A program made the translations under genes and the position numbers. Shown here one piece after another: positions 42,694 through 52,992 of a stretch of 64,000 bases of DNA; position 1 is the first letter of the stretch; every line of letters begins with the position of its first letter. The DNA comes from Mesorhizobium sp. B2-3-4 (GTDB taxonomy: Bacteria; Pseudomonadota; Alphaproteobacteria; Rhizobiales; Rhizobiaceae). The notes under the pieces were generated by a model. The model saw nothing but the letters and a program-made list of their open reading frames with translations, had not been told where the DNA came from and made no database searches. The stretch lies in the NCBI RefSeq assembly GCF_006442315.1, contig NZ_VFVY01000023.1, positions 1-64,000 on the forward strand, read 5' to 3'.

Positions 42694-43353
42694 ATGAGCA
42701 CATTCACCATCCTGCTTGGCGGCGATCTCATCCGCACGCCCCGGCTCGACCGCCAGGTCGAGGCCTCGCGTGTCATCGCCGCCGACGCTGGCATCGGCCA
42801 TGCGCGGATGCTGGGCCTTGTCCCGGAACTGTGGGTCGGCGATTTCGATTCGGTGCCGGCCGGCCTGCCCGCCGATCTCGCCGCCGTGCCCCGCCAGACC
42901 TTTCCGGCGGAGAAGGACAAGACCGATGGCGAACTGGCGATCGCGGCGGCGCTCGACCGCGGGGCGACCCGTCTCGTGCTGGCGGGCGCCTTCGGCGGCA
43001 AGCGCGCCGACCACGCCTTCCTGCATCTGGCGCTTGGCCTGCGGCTGGCCGAGGCCGGGACGGATGTGCTCTTGACCAGCGGCGCCCAGGAAGGCGTCCC
43101 CATGCTGCATGGAACCGCCGGCTTCGACTATGCCGACGGCACGCTGTTTTCGATTCTCGGCTTTTCCGAACTCTCAGGCTTGACCGTCACCGGCGCCAAA
43201 TGGCCGCTCGATAAGGTCGAGGTGGCGTTCGGTTCGTCGCTGACCATTTCCAACGAGGTCAAGTTCGACAGGACCGGGGGCCGCCTCGAAATCACGCTCG
43301 GCCACGGCCGCGCGCTGCTGCTTGCCCATCCCTATCCACTGCCCGAAAGCTGA
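42694..43353 (+). CDS. thiamine diphosphokinase
   Basis: A 219-residue kinase that makes thiamine diphosphate from thiamine and ATP. Motifs of the thiamin pyrophosphokinase family are visible: the N-terminal LLGGDL and ADAGIGHA, the acidic WVGDFDSV, and FPAEKDKTDGELAI where the lysine and aspartates bind ATP-Mg, with GGKRADHAFLHLA after it. It is divergent from thiBPQ and its riboswitch, so uptake and activation genes share one region. The next gene starts one base after its stop. Confidence 0.9.
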   Translation: MSTFTILLGGDLIRTPRLDRQVEASRVIAADAGIGHARMLGLVPELWVGDFDSVPAGLPADLAAVPRQTFPAEKDKTDGELAIAAALDRGATRLVLAGAFGGKRADHAFLHLALGLRLAEAGTDVLLTSGAQEGVPMLHGTAGFDYADGTLFSILGFSELSGLTVTGAKWPLDKVEVAFGSSLTISNEVKFDRTGGRLEITLGHGRALLLAHPYPLPES

Positions 43354-43354
43354 C

Positions 43355-45175
43355 ATGGCCCCGCCTCTTCTCAATCTCGACGGGATAAGACTGACCTTCG
43401 GCGGCACGCCGCTGCTCGATGGCGCCGCCCTGACCGCTTCGGCCGGCGACAAGATCGCACTGGTCGGCCGCAACGGGTCAGGCAAGTCGACGCTGCTCAA
43501 GATCGCCGCCGGCATGATCGAGCCGCAGGACGGCGAGGTGTTCCGCCAGCCTTCGGCGACGGTGCGCTACCTGCCGCAAATGCCCGACATGGACGGCTTC
43601 GCCAATGTCCGCGCCTATGTCGAGGCGGGACTGGGGCCGGCCGATGACCCTTACCGCGCCAGCTACCTGATGGAGCATCTTGGCCTGTCGGGTGACGAAC
43701 GGCCAGGCGACCTGTCCGGCGGTGAGGCAAGGCGCGCCGCCCTTGCCCGCGTCATGGCGCCGGAACCGGACATCCTTCTGCTTGATGAGCCGACTAACCA
43801 TCTTGATCTCTCGGTGATCGAATGGCTGGAAGAAGAGCTCGTCCGCACCTCCTCGGCGCTCATCGTCATCTCCCATGACCGCCGCTTCCTCGAACGCGTC
43901 TCGCGCGCCACCGTCTGGCTCGACCGTGGCCAGACCCGCCGGCTGGACAAGGGTTTCGGCCATTTCGAGGAATGGCGCGACCTCGTGCTGGAAGAAGAAG
44001 AGCGCGAGCAGCACAAGCTCGGTCGCCAGATCGTGCGCGAGGAGCACTGGCTGCGCTACGGCGTGACGGCGCGGCGCAAGCGCAACATGCGCCGCCTCGG
44101 CGAGTTGCAGACGATGCGCCAGCGCTTCCGCGGCCATCGCGGCGCCGAGGGCACCGCAACCATGGTCGCGAGCGACGCCGCCGAATCCGGCAAGCTGGTG
44201 ATCGAGGCGAAGAACATCGAGAAGAGCTTTGGCGATCTCACCGTGGTCAAGGGCTTCTCGACCCGCATTCAGCGCGGCGACCGTGTCGGTCTGGTCGGAC
44301 CGAACGGCGCCGGCAAGACGACGCTTTTGAAGATGCTGACCGGCGAACTTGCGCCGGACGCCGGTTCGGTGCGGCTCGGCACCAATCTGGAGATCGCCAC
44401 GCTCGACCAGAAGCGCGAGGCCGTCGACCCGCAGGAGACGCTGGCTCAGTACCTGACCGACGGGCGCGGCGAGAACCTCGTCATCAATGGCGAGCAGCGC
44501 CACGTCGTCTCCTACATGAAGGATTTCCTGTTCAAGCCGGAACAGGCGCGCACGCCGGTACGCGAGTTGTCCGGCGGCGAGCGGGCGCGGCTGATCCTGG
44601 CGCGCGTGCTGGCGCGGCCGGCGAACCTTCTGGTGCTCGATGAGCCGACCAACGATCTCGACATGGAAACGCTGGAACTGCTGCAGGAACTGGTCGCGGG
44701 CTTTGCCGGCACCGTCATCCTGGTCAGCCACGACCGCGATTTCCTCGATCGCACCGTCACCAGCGTCATCGCGCCCGATGGCGGCGGCCGCTGGGTGGAA
44801 TATGCCGGCGGCTATTCCGACATGCTGGCGCAACGCGGCGGCACCAGGCTCGACGACCGCAAGGCGCGCGCCAAGGCCGAGAACGGCGAGACGCCGGCGC
44901 CAGCCAAGAGCGAGCCGGCGGCGCCCAAAGGCCCGGCGAAGAAACTGTCCTTCAAGCAGAAGTTCGCACTGGATTCCCTGCCCAAGAAGATCGAGGCGGT
45001 GACCGCGTCGATCTCGCGGCTGGAGAACAACATCGCCGACCCCGCCTTTTACGAGCGCGATCCGGTCTCGTTCCAGAAAACGATCGCCGCCCTCGACAAG
45101 GAGCGCGCCACGCTGGCGGCGCTGGAGGAGGAATGGCTGGAACTGGAAATGCTGCGCGAGGAGATGGAGGGGTAG
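43355..45175 (+). CDS. ABC-F family ATPase (Uup-like)
   Basis: A 606-residue soluble protein with two ABC ATPase domains and no membrane segments. Each has a Walker A (GRNGSGKST at about 36 and GPNGAGKTT in the second), a signature (LSGGEARR and LSGGERAR) and Walker B (LLLDEPTNHLD and LVLDEPTNDLD). The arm/linker and a C-terminal charged coiled-coil segment (about 535-606) are like those of Uup, which acts on ribosomes or branched DNA. It begins two bases after the thiamine diphosphokinase gene, so translation is coupled. Confidence 0.93.
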   Translation: MAPPLLNLDGIRLTFGGTPLLDGAALTASAGDKIALVGRNGSGKSTLLKIAAGMIEPQDGEVFRQPSATVRYLPQMPDMDGFANVRAYVEAGLGPADDPYRASYLMEHLGLSGDERPGDLSGGEARRAALARVMAPEPDILLLDEPTNHLDLSVIEWLEEELVRTSSALIVISHDRRFLERVSRATVWLDRGQTRRLDKGFGHFEEWRDLVLEEEEREQHKLGRQIVREEHWLRYGVTARRKRNMRRLGELQTMRQRFRGHRGAEGTATMVASDAAESGKLVIEAKNIEKSFGDLTVVKGFSTRIQRGDRVGLVGPNGAGKTTLLKMLTGELAPDAGSVRLGTNLEIATLDQKREAVDPQETLAQYLTDGRGENLVINGEQRHVVSYMKDFLFKPEQARTPVRELSGGERARLILARVLARPANLLVLDEPTNDLDMETLELLQELVAGFAGTVILVSHDRDFLDRTVTSVIAPDGGGRWVEYAGGYSDMLAQRGGTRLDDRKARAKAENGETPAPAKSEPAAPKGPAKKLSFKQKFALDSLPKKIEAVTASISRLENNIADPAFYERDPVSFQKTIAALDKERATLAALEEEWLELEMLREEMEG

Positions 45176-45212
45176 GCTGTTGCCTACACGCAGATATGTG
45201 CTTACTTTATGC

Positions 45213-45233
45213 GCATAGAGAGGTGCTCTATGC
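45213..45233 (+). promoter_or_regulatory. perfect palindrome over the ccdA ribosome binding site
   Basis: GCATAGAG (45213-45220) and CTCTATGC (45226-45233) are exact inverted copies around AGGTG, covering the likely Shine-Dalgarno AGAGG and the start ATG of the antitoxin gene. It could be the operator of the CcdA-CcdB complex, or a hairpin in the mRNA that limits translation. Confidence 0.55.
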
Positions 45234-45472
45234 CTCAATCGACGGCAAAACCACAGCGCAAATCGGTCAACACCTCGATTGACTCCAGATTGATCGAAGA
45301 GGCCAAGGCTTTGGGCATCAACATGTCTCGGGCTGCCGAGCAAGGAATCGCAAAAGCAATTTCTGCTGAAAAGACGCGCCGCTGGCAGGAAGAGAACAAG
45401 GCAGCGATCGAAAGCTCGAACGATTACGTCAAGCGCAACGGCCTGCCTCTGGCCAAATATCGGCTGTTTTGA
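45230..45472 (+). CDS. ccdA: type II antitoxin, CcdA family
   Basis: An 80-residue antitoxin. The N-terminal half is a ribbon-helix-helix DNA-binding domain (KPQRKSVNTSIDSRLIEEAKALGINMSRAAEQG), and the C-terminal half is a charged, probably disordered toxin-binding tail ending NGLPLAKYRLF, which is typical of CcdA. An in-frame ATG at 45209 would lengthen it by seven residues; the chosen start has AGAGG before it. It overlaps ccdB by one base, giving the usual antitoxin-first operon. Confidence 0.92.
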   Translation: MPQSTAKPQRKSVNTSIDSRLIEEAKALGINMSRAAEQGIAKAISAEKTRRWQEENKAAIESSNDYVKRNGLPLAKYRLF

Positions 45473-45771
45473 TGGCCCGTTATGATTTCTACCGGATGGC
45501 TGGAAGCGACGGTTATCTTCTCGATGTTCAGTCCGATCTGCTGGAACACCTCGCCACCAAGGTAGTCGTTCCGCTCTTGCCGCCGGAAACGGCACCGTTG
45601 CCGGCCCGCAGACTAAACCCGATCTTCAGGATCGATGGCAGGGACCATGTGATGGTCACCCAATTCATGTCTGCTTTGACGGCCGCCGAACTGCGGGCGG
45701 CCGAAGGAAATCTCGCCAGGCATCACGACGACATCGTCGCCGCGCTCGACATGCTGTTCCAAGGGTTCTGA
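45472..45771 (+). CDS. ccdB: type II toxin, CcdB family
   Basis: A 99-residue toxin. CcdB poisons DNA gyrase; homologs keep the beta-barrel pattern seen here (RYDFYRM.., YLLDVQSDLLEHLATKVVVPLLPPE, RLNPIFRIDG, HVMVTQFMSALTAAEL). The C-terminal residues QGF are close to the family's functional C-terminal W-G-I, with a Trp replaced by Gln, so potency may differ. The start ATG shares its A with the ccdA stop. Chromosomal and flanked by core genes, so probably either a stabilising or a stress-response module. Confidence 0.9.
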   Translation: MARYDFYRMAGSDGYLLDVQSDLLEHLATKVVVPLLPPETAPLPARRLNPIFRIDGRDHVMVTQFMSALTAAELRAAEGNLARHHDDIVAALDMLFQGF

Positions 45772-45794
45772 AAAACAGAAGCCCTGGGCAGTGC

Positions 45795-47513
45795 TCACCC
45801 CGCGGTCTTGGCCTGCCAGGCCTTGATCGCCTCGTCGAACACCTTCTCGCCGGGAATGCCCTTTTCCATGGTCAGCAGCGCCCGCCGTCCGGTCTTGTAG
45901 ACGACCGGCACGTCGATCCAGTCCTGGCCACGCAACAGGGTCATGTTGGCGTCCTCGTCGGCCTTGGTGTCGTTGAGCGCGACAAGGAAGAAACCGTCGG
46001 CGATCTTGGCCGGGATGCCGATCAGCGGGGAACCCGCATCCTGTTCCGAACTCTTCATGGCGACGCGCAGGATATTGTCGACACCGCCGCCGTCGAAGCC
46101 GTCGGGCGTCAGGAAGATCATTTCGATGATGTGGCTCGCCGGCAGGGTCTGGTCCGTGTTGCGGCGGATCGTCATGCGCAACTGGATGTCCTTGCCGGGA
46201 ATGGTCGCCTCTGCACGGATCGCGGGCTCCGGTGGCAAGTCGCCGCCAGGCGATTCCTGCACCAGCGACCACACGATGCTGCCGGGCTCGGCCGAACCCT
46301 GCGCGGTGCTGGTGCGCTCTTCATAGAAAATGGCCTTCTGGCCGACCGGCACGGAGGCTGGCGTCGCGGCCGGAGCCGCGCCAGCCGGTGCGGCGCCAGC
46401 CGGTGCGGGCGGTGTGGCGGCGGCCGCATCGGCGGGCGGCGTCGCGGGTGCGGCACCATCGGCGGGCGGCGTCGCGGGCGCGGCGCCTGCCGCAGGTGTG
46501 GTCGCGGCCGGCGCACCTGCTGCGGGCGTACCGGCAGCCGGCACGGGAACGGCCGGCGTCGAAGCGGCCGGTGCATTCGTTGCCGTCGGCGGCGTCGTCA
46601 GCGCTGCGACGGATTCACCCTCGCCTATGCCACTTTGTCCACCGGCCGGGCCGGGGTCGGTCTCGCCGCCCTCGGGCGTCAGCCGCTGCGTGAATTTCGT
46701 GCCTTCGGCGCCTGTCGCCGGCGGCGCCGCCGCGGCATCGGTCGCAGGCTTGGCCGGTGCCGGTTTCACCGGTTCGGTCTTGGCAACGACCTTGTTGCCG
46801 TCCAGGCCCAGCATCTTGCCGAAGGCATCCTTGTTCAGCCAGATGCCGTAACCGCCGCCGGCAACGACCAGCAGCGCGACGACGGCGGCGATCAGCCCGC
46901 CGTAGCTGCGCTTGCGGGCGGCCGGGCGAAGCCGCTCGAAAGCGTCGCCGGATGCCGGCGCTTCGTCATTGGCAAAGACGTCGTCCTGGTCTTCATCCCT
47001 GTCCGCGTCCATCCCCGGCAAGGTCTTTTCCGAAAAATCGGGGGCAGGTTGCGTCGACGCCGGCCTTTGCCAGCTTGGCTCGACCTTTGCGGCGGGAGCG
47101 GGTGTGTAAGGCGCGGGCCTTGGCGCGGGCGGTGCCGGCTTGTACGGCTCCGGCGCCGCCGGGGCAGGCCGATACGGTGACGGGGCTGGAATGGCGGCCT
47201 CGGCCTTCACCGGCTGCTTGGCGTGACTTGGCTGGTTCTTGTTGCGGTCGATGGAGGAAAAGATGTGCTCCAGTTCGGCCAGCGGGTCCGTTTCCGGCAC
47301 GCTTTTGGCGTAGCCGCGCTCGACGCTGGCGATCGCATCTTCCAGGCCGCGCTTCTGCTTGGCGACATCCGACGGTGAAAGCGGCGGATCGCGCAGGGCA
47401 ATCTTGGCTGCAATCGTCGCGCGGGCCTTGTCATAGACCTTCGCCCGCATCTCCGGCGACTGGTCGCTGAGATTGTCTATCGTTTTCTTCAGAACAGCAA
47501 CGAAATCTGCCAT
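45795..47513 (-). CDS. large membrane-anchored protein of unknown function
   Basis: A 572-residue protein. Residues 1-85 are a conserved helical N-terminus (FVAVLKKTIDNLSDQSPEMRAKVYDKARATI), 85-185 a Pro-rich cytoplasmic linker, then one membrane segment (about 212-234, GGLIAAVVALLVVAGGGYGIWL), a long periplasmic Pro/Ala low-complexity stretch (about 290-400), and a globular C-terminus (about 400-572). The N-terminus without signal and single helix suggest topology in-out. The family seems conserved in Rhizobiales, but I do not recognise a domain or function. It is transcribed opposite to ccdAB and followed by nothing on its strand until 45472. Confidence 0.8.
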   Translation of the reverse strand: MADFVAVLKKTIDNLSDQSPEMRAKVYDKARATIAAKIALRDPPLSPSDVAKQKRGLEDAIASVERGYAKSVPETDPLAELEHIFSSIDRNKNQPSHAKQPVKAEAAIPAPSPYRPAPAAPEPYKPAPPAPRPAPYTPAPAAKVEPSWQRPASTQPAPDFSEKTLPGMDADRDEDQDDVFANDEAPASGDAFERLRPAARKRSYGGLIAAVVALLVVAGGGYGIWLNKDAFGKMLGLDGNKVVAKTEPVKPAPAKPATDAAAAPPATGAEGTKFTQRLTPEGGETDPGPAGGQSGIGEGESVAALTTPPTATNAPAASTPAVPVPAAGTPAAGAPAATTPAAGAAPATPPADGAAPATPPADAAAATPPAPAGAAPAGAAPAATPASVPVGQKAIFYEERTSTAQGSAEPGSIVWSLVQESPGGDLPPEPAIRAEATIPGKDIQLRMTIRRNTDQTLPASHIIEMIFLTPDGFDGGGVDNILRVAMKSSEQDAGSPLIGIPAKIADGFFLVALNDTKADEDANMTLLRGQDWIDVPVVYKTGRRALLTMEKGIPGEKVFDEAIKAWQAKTAG

Positions 47514-47588
47514 GCTTCGGTCGACCTGTATTTTGTTTCCGCGCCGGCCCCCGCAAATCAGCCGCAATGCCCGGAAAGGCTTGAGAAA

Positions 47589-48887
<1,299 letters not shown>

Positions 48888-49099
48888 GTTTCTTTTCCCT
48901 TGAGAGCGCCGCCGCGCGGCTTGGATATGGTTCGAAACGACAGGCCTCTATAGCGTCAAGCCCTCGCGAGTGCGACCTTTCTTTGCCGTCGAAAATGCCC
49001 TGAGGCACAACAATTTTCGGCTTTGACATCATTTACTTGGGCTGATGGGGGCAATAGGCCGGCAAACACCGCGGCCCATTTCGCGGCCGGAAGCCCGCG

Positions 49100-49996
49100 A
49101 TGCATCGAAACGCCTACATGTTCCTGCTGCTCACCACCTTGCTGTGGGGCGGCAATTCGGTGGCCGGCAAGCTGGCGGTCGGCCATGTCTCGCCGATGAC
49201 GCTGGTCTTCCTGCGCTGGATGCTGGCGGTCGCGATCCTGCTGCCGATCGGCTGGCGCACGATCCAGGAGGATTGGCCTGTCGTGCGCAGGCACTGGTTC
49301 GTGCTGGCGGCGCTGGGCGCCAGTGGTTTCACTTTGTTCAACACCATCTTCTACACGGCGCTCAACTACACGACCGCCATCAACGTCTCGATCGAGCAGG
49401 CGGCGATGCCGATCCTGATCATGACAGCCAATTTCGTTCTCTTCCGTTTGCGCGTGAACTGGGCGCAGATCGCCGGCGTGGTGCTGACCATCCTCGGCGT
49501 CGTCCTGACCGCCAGCCATGGCGATCCGCGCCGGCTGCTGACGCTGGAGCTCAATTTCGGCGACGCCATCATGCTCGTCGCCGTCATCCTCTACAGCGGC
49601 TATTCGGTCGGGTTGCGGCTGAAGCCGGCCATGCGCTGGCAGAGCCTGATGCTTGCCATGTCGTTTGCAGCACTCATCACCTCGCTGCCCTTCTTCCTGT
49701 GGGAGGCCGCCGCCGGCAAGGTGATCGTGCCCGATGCCAGCGGCTGGGCCGTCATCGCCTATACCGCGATCGGCGCTTCGGTGATCTCGCAGATGACCTA
49801 TATCAGGGGCAATGAACTGATCGGCGCCAATCGCGCCGGCCTGTTCATCAATCTGGTGCCGATCTTCGGCACGCTGCTTTCCGTGCTGATCGTCGGCGAG
49901 ACCTTCCAGCTCTATCAGGCACTGGCGCTCGTGCTCGTACTGGGCGGCATCGCGCTCGCCGAATATAGCGGGCGCAGGATGGCTCCCGGTCCCTGA
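49100..49996 (+). CDS. DMT family transporter (EamA)
   Basis: A 298-residue inner-membrane protein with ten hydrophobic segments in two EamA repeats (about 5-135 and 150-290). The first begins LLTTLLWGGNSVAGKL, a motif typical of the drug/metabolite exporter family. The transported compound cannot be inferred. It points toward the cytochrome c gene, with which it converges with a 13-base gap. Confidence 0.9.
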   Translation: MHRNAYMFLLLTTLLWGGNSVAGKLAVGHVSPMTLVFLRWMLAVAILLPIGWRTIQEDWPVVRRHWFVLAALGASGFTLFNTIFYTALNYTTAINVSIEQAAMPILIMTANFVLFRLRVNWAQIAGVVLTILGVVLTASHGDPRRLLTLELNFGDAIMLVAVILYSGYSVGLRLKPAMRWQSLMLAMSFAALITSLPFFLWEAAAGKVIVPDASGWAVIAYTAIGASVISQMTYIRGNELIGANRAGLFINLVPIFGTLLSVLIVGETFQLYQALALVLVLGGIALAEYSGRRMAPGP

Positions 49997-50009
49997 CGGG
50001 CATGTGGAT

Positions 50010-51227
50010 TTACGGCACCAATTCCTTGCGCACCGCCGCGACATCGTCCGACGCGACCGGCGCAGCGGAATTGCCCCAGCTGCCGCGCACATAGGTCAGC
50101 ACGTCGGCGATTTCCTGGTCCTTCAGCCGCCATGCCAGCGACGGCATCGCAGGCGTCGTTGGCGCGCCGGCCGTGTGCACCGCCTGGCTTCCGGCGAGAA
50201 CGACACGGGCGAGCGTTTCAGGATTGCCTTGCGCGACGATGGAGTTGCCGACCAGGGTCGGGAACAACGCCCCGGCCCCGGCGCCATCGCCGCCATGGCA
50301 GGCCGAGCAATTATCATGGTAGATCGCCTCGCCCGCCACCATCCGCGCCTCGTCGGGTTTGGGCGCCTGCGCGTTGGCGGTGTCGGATCCCAGGCTCTTG
50401 AGATAGACGGCAATGGCCTTGAGATCGGAATCCGTCATTTCAGAGGTCGAGTTCTCGATCGCCTCGGCCATCGGACCGGACGCGGTCGAATGCGCGTTGA
50501 CGCCGGTCTTGAGATAGGTGGCCACATCCGCTTCCGACCACTTGCCAAGGCCGGATTGTGCATTGTTGGTTATGTCGGGGGCAAACCAGCCCTGCAGCGA
50601 CGCCCCTTGCAGGAAGCTGGTGTCCTGGTCGGCGCCCAGGAAGGATTTGGGCGTGTGGCAGGTGCCGCAGTGCCCGGCTCCCTGCACGATATAGGCGCCG
50701 CGATTCCATTCCGCGGACTTGGAGGGATCGGCCTGGAAGCTTGCCTCGCTGAAGTTCAGCAGGTTCCAGCCCCACATCGACAGCCGGATGTTCAGCGGGA
50801 ATGGCAACTGGTTAGCCTCGACCTTGTTTGAAACCGGCTCGACCGTGGTGAGGTACGCCCAGAGGTCGGCAATGTCCTGTTCGGTCATCCTGGTGTAGGC
50901 GGGGTATGGCATGGCGGGATAGAGCCGCACGCCATCATGGCCGATGCCGGTCTTCATCATGTTGCGGAAATCGGTCTGCGACCAGTTGCCGATGCCCGTC
51001 TCGTGGTCGGGTGTGATGTTGGGCGGGACCAGGGCACCGAACGGCGTCGCGAGCGGCAGGCCACCGGCCAGCGGCCTGCCGCCTGGCCTTGTGTGGCAGC
51101 CCGCGCAATCGCCGAGCACGGCCTGGTAGTGGCCGCGAATGATCTGGTCGGCCTGATCGGCGCCGAGCGCCGGCGTGATCGCCAGCAGCGCCGCGCCGGC
51201 ACACAGTGTGGCAGCGGGCGTCCTCAT
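50010..51227 (-). CDS. triheme cytochrome c subunit of a membrane dehydrogenase
   Basis: A 405-residue exported cytochrome. A signal peptide (1-22, ending ALGA) is followed by three heme c motifs: CAGCH (about 41-45), CGTCH (about 190) and CSACH (about 320). The three-heme pattern and length match the cytochrome c subunits of gluconate 2-dehydrogenase, sorbitol and alcohol dehydrogenases, which pass electrons to ubiquinone. Its ATG overlaps the stop of the GMC gene by four bases (ATGA), so translation is coupled. The longer frame upstream lies inside the flavoprotein gene. Confidence 0.93.
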   Translation of the reverse strand: MRTPAATLCAGAALLAITPALGADQADQIIRGHYQAVLGDCAGCHTRPGGRPLAGGLPLATPFGALVPPNITPDHETGIGNWSQTDFRNMMKTGIGHDGVRLYPAMPYPAYTRMTEQDIADLWAYLTTVEPVSNKVEANQLPFPLNIRLSMWGWNLLNFSEASFQADPSKSAEWNRGAYIVQGAGHCGTCHTPKSFLGADQDTSFLQGASLQGWFAPDITNNAQSGLGKWSEADVATYLKTGVNAHSTASGPMAEAIENSTSEMTDSDLKAIAVYLKSLGSDTANAQAPKPDEARMVAGEAIYHDNCSACHGGDGAGAGALFPTLVGNSIVAQGNPETLARVVLAGSQAVHTAGAPTTPAMPSLAWRLKDQEIADVLTYVRGSWGNSAAPVASDDVAAVRKELVP

Positions 51228-52990
51228 GCCTGCACCAGCGGTGCGCCGGGATTGCGCAGATACTGGGTGCGAATGGCATCGGCGGCGCGGAAGGCGAGCG
51301 CGCCGACCGTTCCCGTCGGGTTCTTGCCGGCATTCTGCGGGAAGGCCGACGCGCCGATGACGAAGACGTTGGGCACATCCCAGCTTTGCAGGAAACTGTT
51401 GACCGCGCTTCTTTTCGGGTCCGTTCCCATGATGGCGCCACCCGTATTGTGGGTGCTTTGATAGGGGACGCTGTCCCAGCCTTTCTTGCGGCGCGCGACA
51501 TTGTACTGCTTGCCGCCAGACGCCTTGGCGATCTCCTCCATCCGGTCGCAGAGATAATTCGACATCCTGATGTCGTTGTCGGGAAAATCGAAGGTCATGC
51601 GCATCAGCGGCCTGCCGAAGCGATCCTTGTAGGTAGGGTCGAGGTCGAGATAATTGGTGCGCGTCGCATAGCTGCTGCCCTGCGAGGAAAAGCCGAGCGT
51701 GCTCTTGTAGCCCGCGACGGTCGCCTTCTTCCAGGCGCTGCCCCATTTGGGCGTGCCGGGCAGCGTCGGCCTTGTCCCGATCGGACGCCCATTGGTCGGG
51801 ATGCAGTTGATGCCCGCGCCGCCGACGAAGTCGAGCCCGCTGTGATCGAAGGCGTCGCCGTTGAAGTCGTCGATCGTCTGGCCGAGCGCACCCGCGGCAA
51901 TGAACGGATTGAAGTTCTTGTCGTCGAAGAACACCTGCGCGCCGGCATTGGTCTGGTAGCAGTAATTGCGCCCGACCGTACCTTCGCCGGTGACGGGATC
52001 ATAGATTTTGCCGATGCCCGACAGCATCATCAGCCGCGCATTGTGCAGGCCGTAGGCGCATAGAAGCACGAGATCAGCCGGCTGGAAGAATTCTTGCCCT
52101 GATGTGTCGACATAGGTGACACCGCGCGCGGACTTGCCGCCGGCCGCGAGATCGACATGCAGCACCTCGCTGTCGGTCCGGACCTCGAAATTGGCCTTCT
52201 TCATCAGGACGGGAAGAATGGTCGTCTGGGCGCTCGATTTGGAATAATTGGCGCATCCGAACCGCTCGCAGAAACCACAATAGGTGCATTGCCCCATGGT
52301 GATGCCGAGCGGATTGACATAGGTCCGCGACATGTTGGCGGACGGCGTCGGAAACGGATGCAACCCCATCGACCGGCCGACATTGGCGAACAGGGTCGGC
52401 GCGTAGGTCATCTCCATCGGCGGGTTCGGATAGTCCCGCGCCCTCGGATCCTCGAACGGATTGCCGCCGTCCTGCAGCTTGCCCTTGATGTTGCCGGCCT
52501 TGCCCGAGATTCCCGCCAGATATTCGAACTGGTCGTAATAGGGCTCCATCTCGGCGCCGGTCACGCCCCAGTCCTCGACCTGGAGATCAGCGATCCGTGC
52601 CGCGCCGTATCGCTTGGTCAGGTTGGTCTTGATCTGGAAGTCCGAATCCCAGAACCGCCAGGTGTGGCCGTTCCAGTGCACACCGGCGCCGCCGACACCG
52701 TTGCCGGGCAGGAACGAGCCGAAATCGCGCATCGGCAGCGCCGTCTGCGAGGGGTCGTTGCGCATCGTCAGCGTTTCCACCGCCGGCTGCAGGAACAGGT
52801 CGCGCCGCACGCTGTAGCGCAGTTCGTCCTGCGCGTAGCCGATGTTGAAATCGGTCGCCGTGTCGCGCCAAGGGCCGCGCTCGATGGCCAGCACATCCAG
52901 GCCCTGGTCGGTGAGCTCATGCGCCAGGATCGACCCCGTCCAGCCGAGGCCGACGATCACGACATCCTTGCGGGGCAGTATCGTCGTCAT
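51224..52990 (-). CDS. GMC-family FAD dehydrogenase (gluconate 2-dehydrogenase-like large subunit)
   Basis: A 588-residue flavoprotein. The ADP-binding GLGWTGS (14-20) and ERGP form the FAD site, and the C-terminal HNTGGAIMGTD plus QNAGKNPTGTVGALAFRAAD contains the catalytic His/Asn region. Residues 235-246 (CTYCGFCERFGC) hold four cysteines, C-x2-C-x2-C-x4-C, a pattern that could bind an iron-sulfur cluster as in some bacterial FAD glucose dehydrogenases. The upstream gene encodes the small TAT-exported subunit, which would carry this protein out in complex. Substrate (gluconate, 2-ketogluconate, a polyol or sugar) is not decided. Confidence 0.9.
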   Translation of the reverse strand: MTTILPRKDVVIVGLGWTGSILAHELTDQGLDVLAIERGPWRDTATDFNIGYAQDELRYSVRRDLFLQPAVETLTMRNDPSQTALPMRDFGSFLPGNGVGGAGVHWNGHTWRFWDSDFQIKTNLTKRYGAARIADLQVEDWGVTGAEMEPYYDQFEYLAGISGKAGNIKGKLQDGGNPFEDPRARDYPNPPMEMTYAPTLFANVGRSMGLHPFPTPSANMSRTYVNPLGITMGQCTYCGFCERFGCANYSKSSAQTTILPVLMKKANFEVRTDSEVLHVDLAAGGKSARGVTYVDTSGQEFFQPADLVLLCAYGLHNARLMMLSGIGKIYDPVTGEGTVGRNYCYQTNAGAQVFFDDKNFNPFIAAGALGQTIDDFNGDAFDHSGLDFVGGAGINCIPTNGRPIGTRPTLPGTPKWGSAWKKATVAGYKSTLGFSSQGSSYATRTNYLDLDPTYKDRFGRPLMRMTFDFPDNDIRMSNYLCDRMEEIAKASGGKQYNVARRKKGWDSVPYQSTHNTGGAIMGTDPKRSAVNSFLQSWDVPNVFVIGASAFPQNAGKNPTGTVGALAFRAADAIRTQYLRNPGAPLVQA

Positions 52991-52992
52991 GG

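Noticed and set aside
43478..45595. 705-codon open frame opposite the ABC-F gene and ccdAB
   Set aside because: Antisense shadow of three convincing genes, without a ribosome binding site or recognisable motif.
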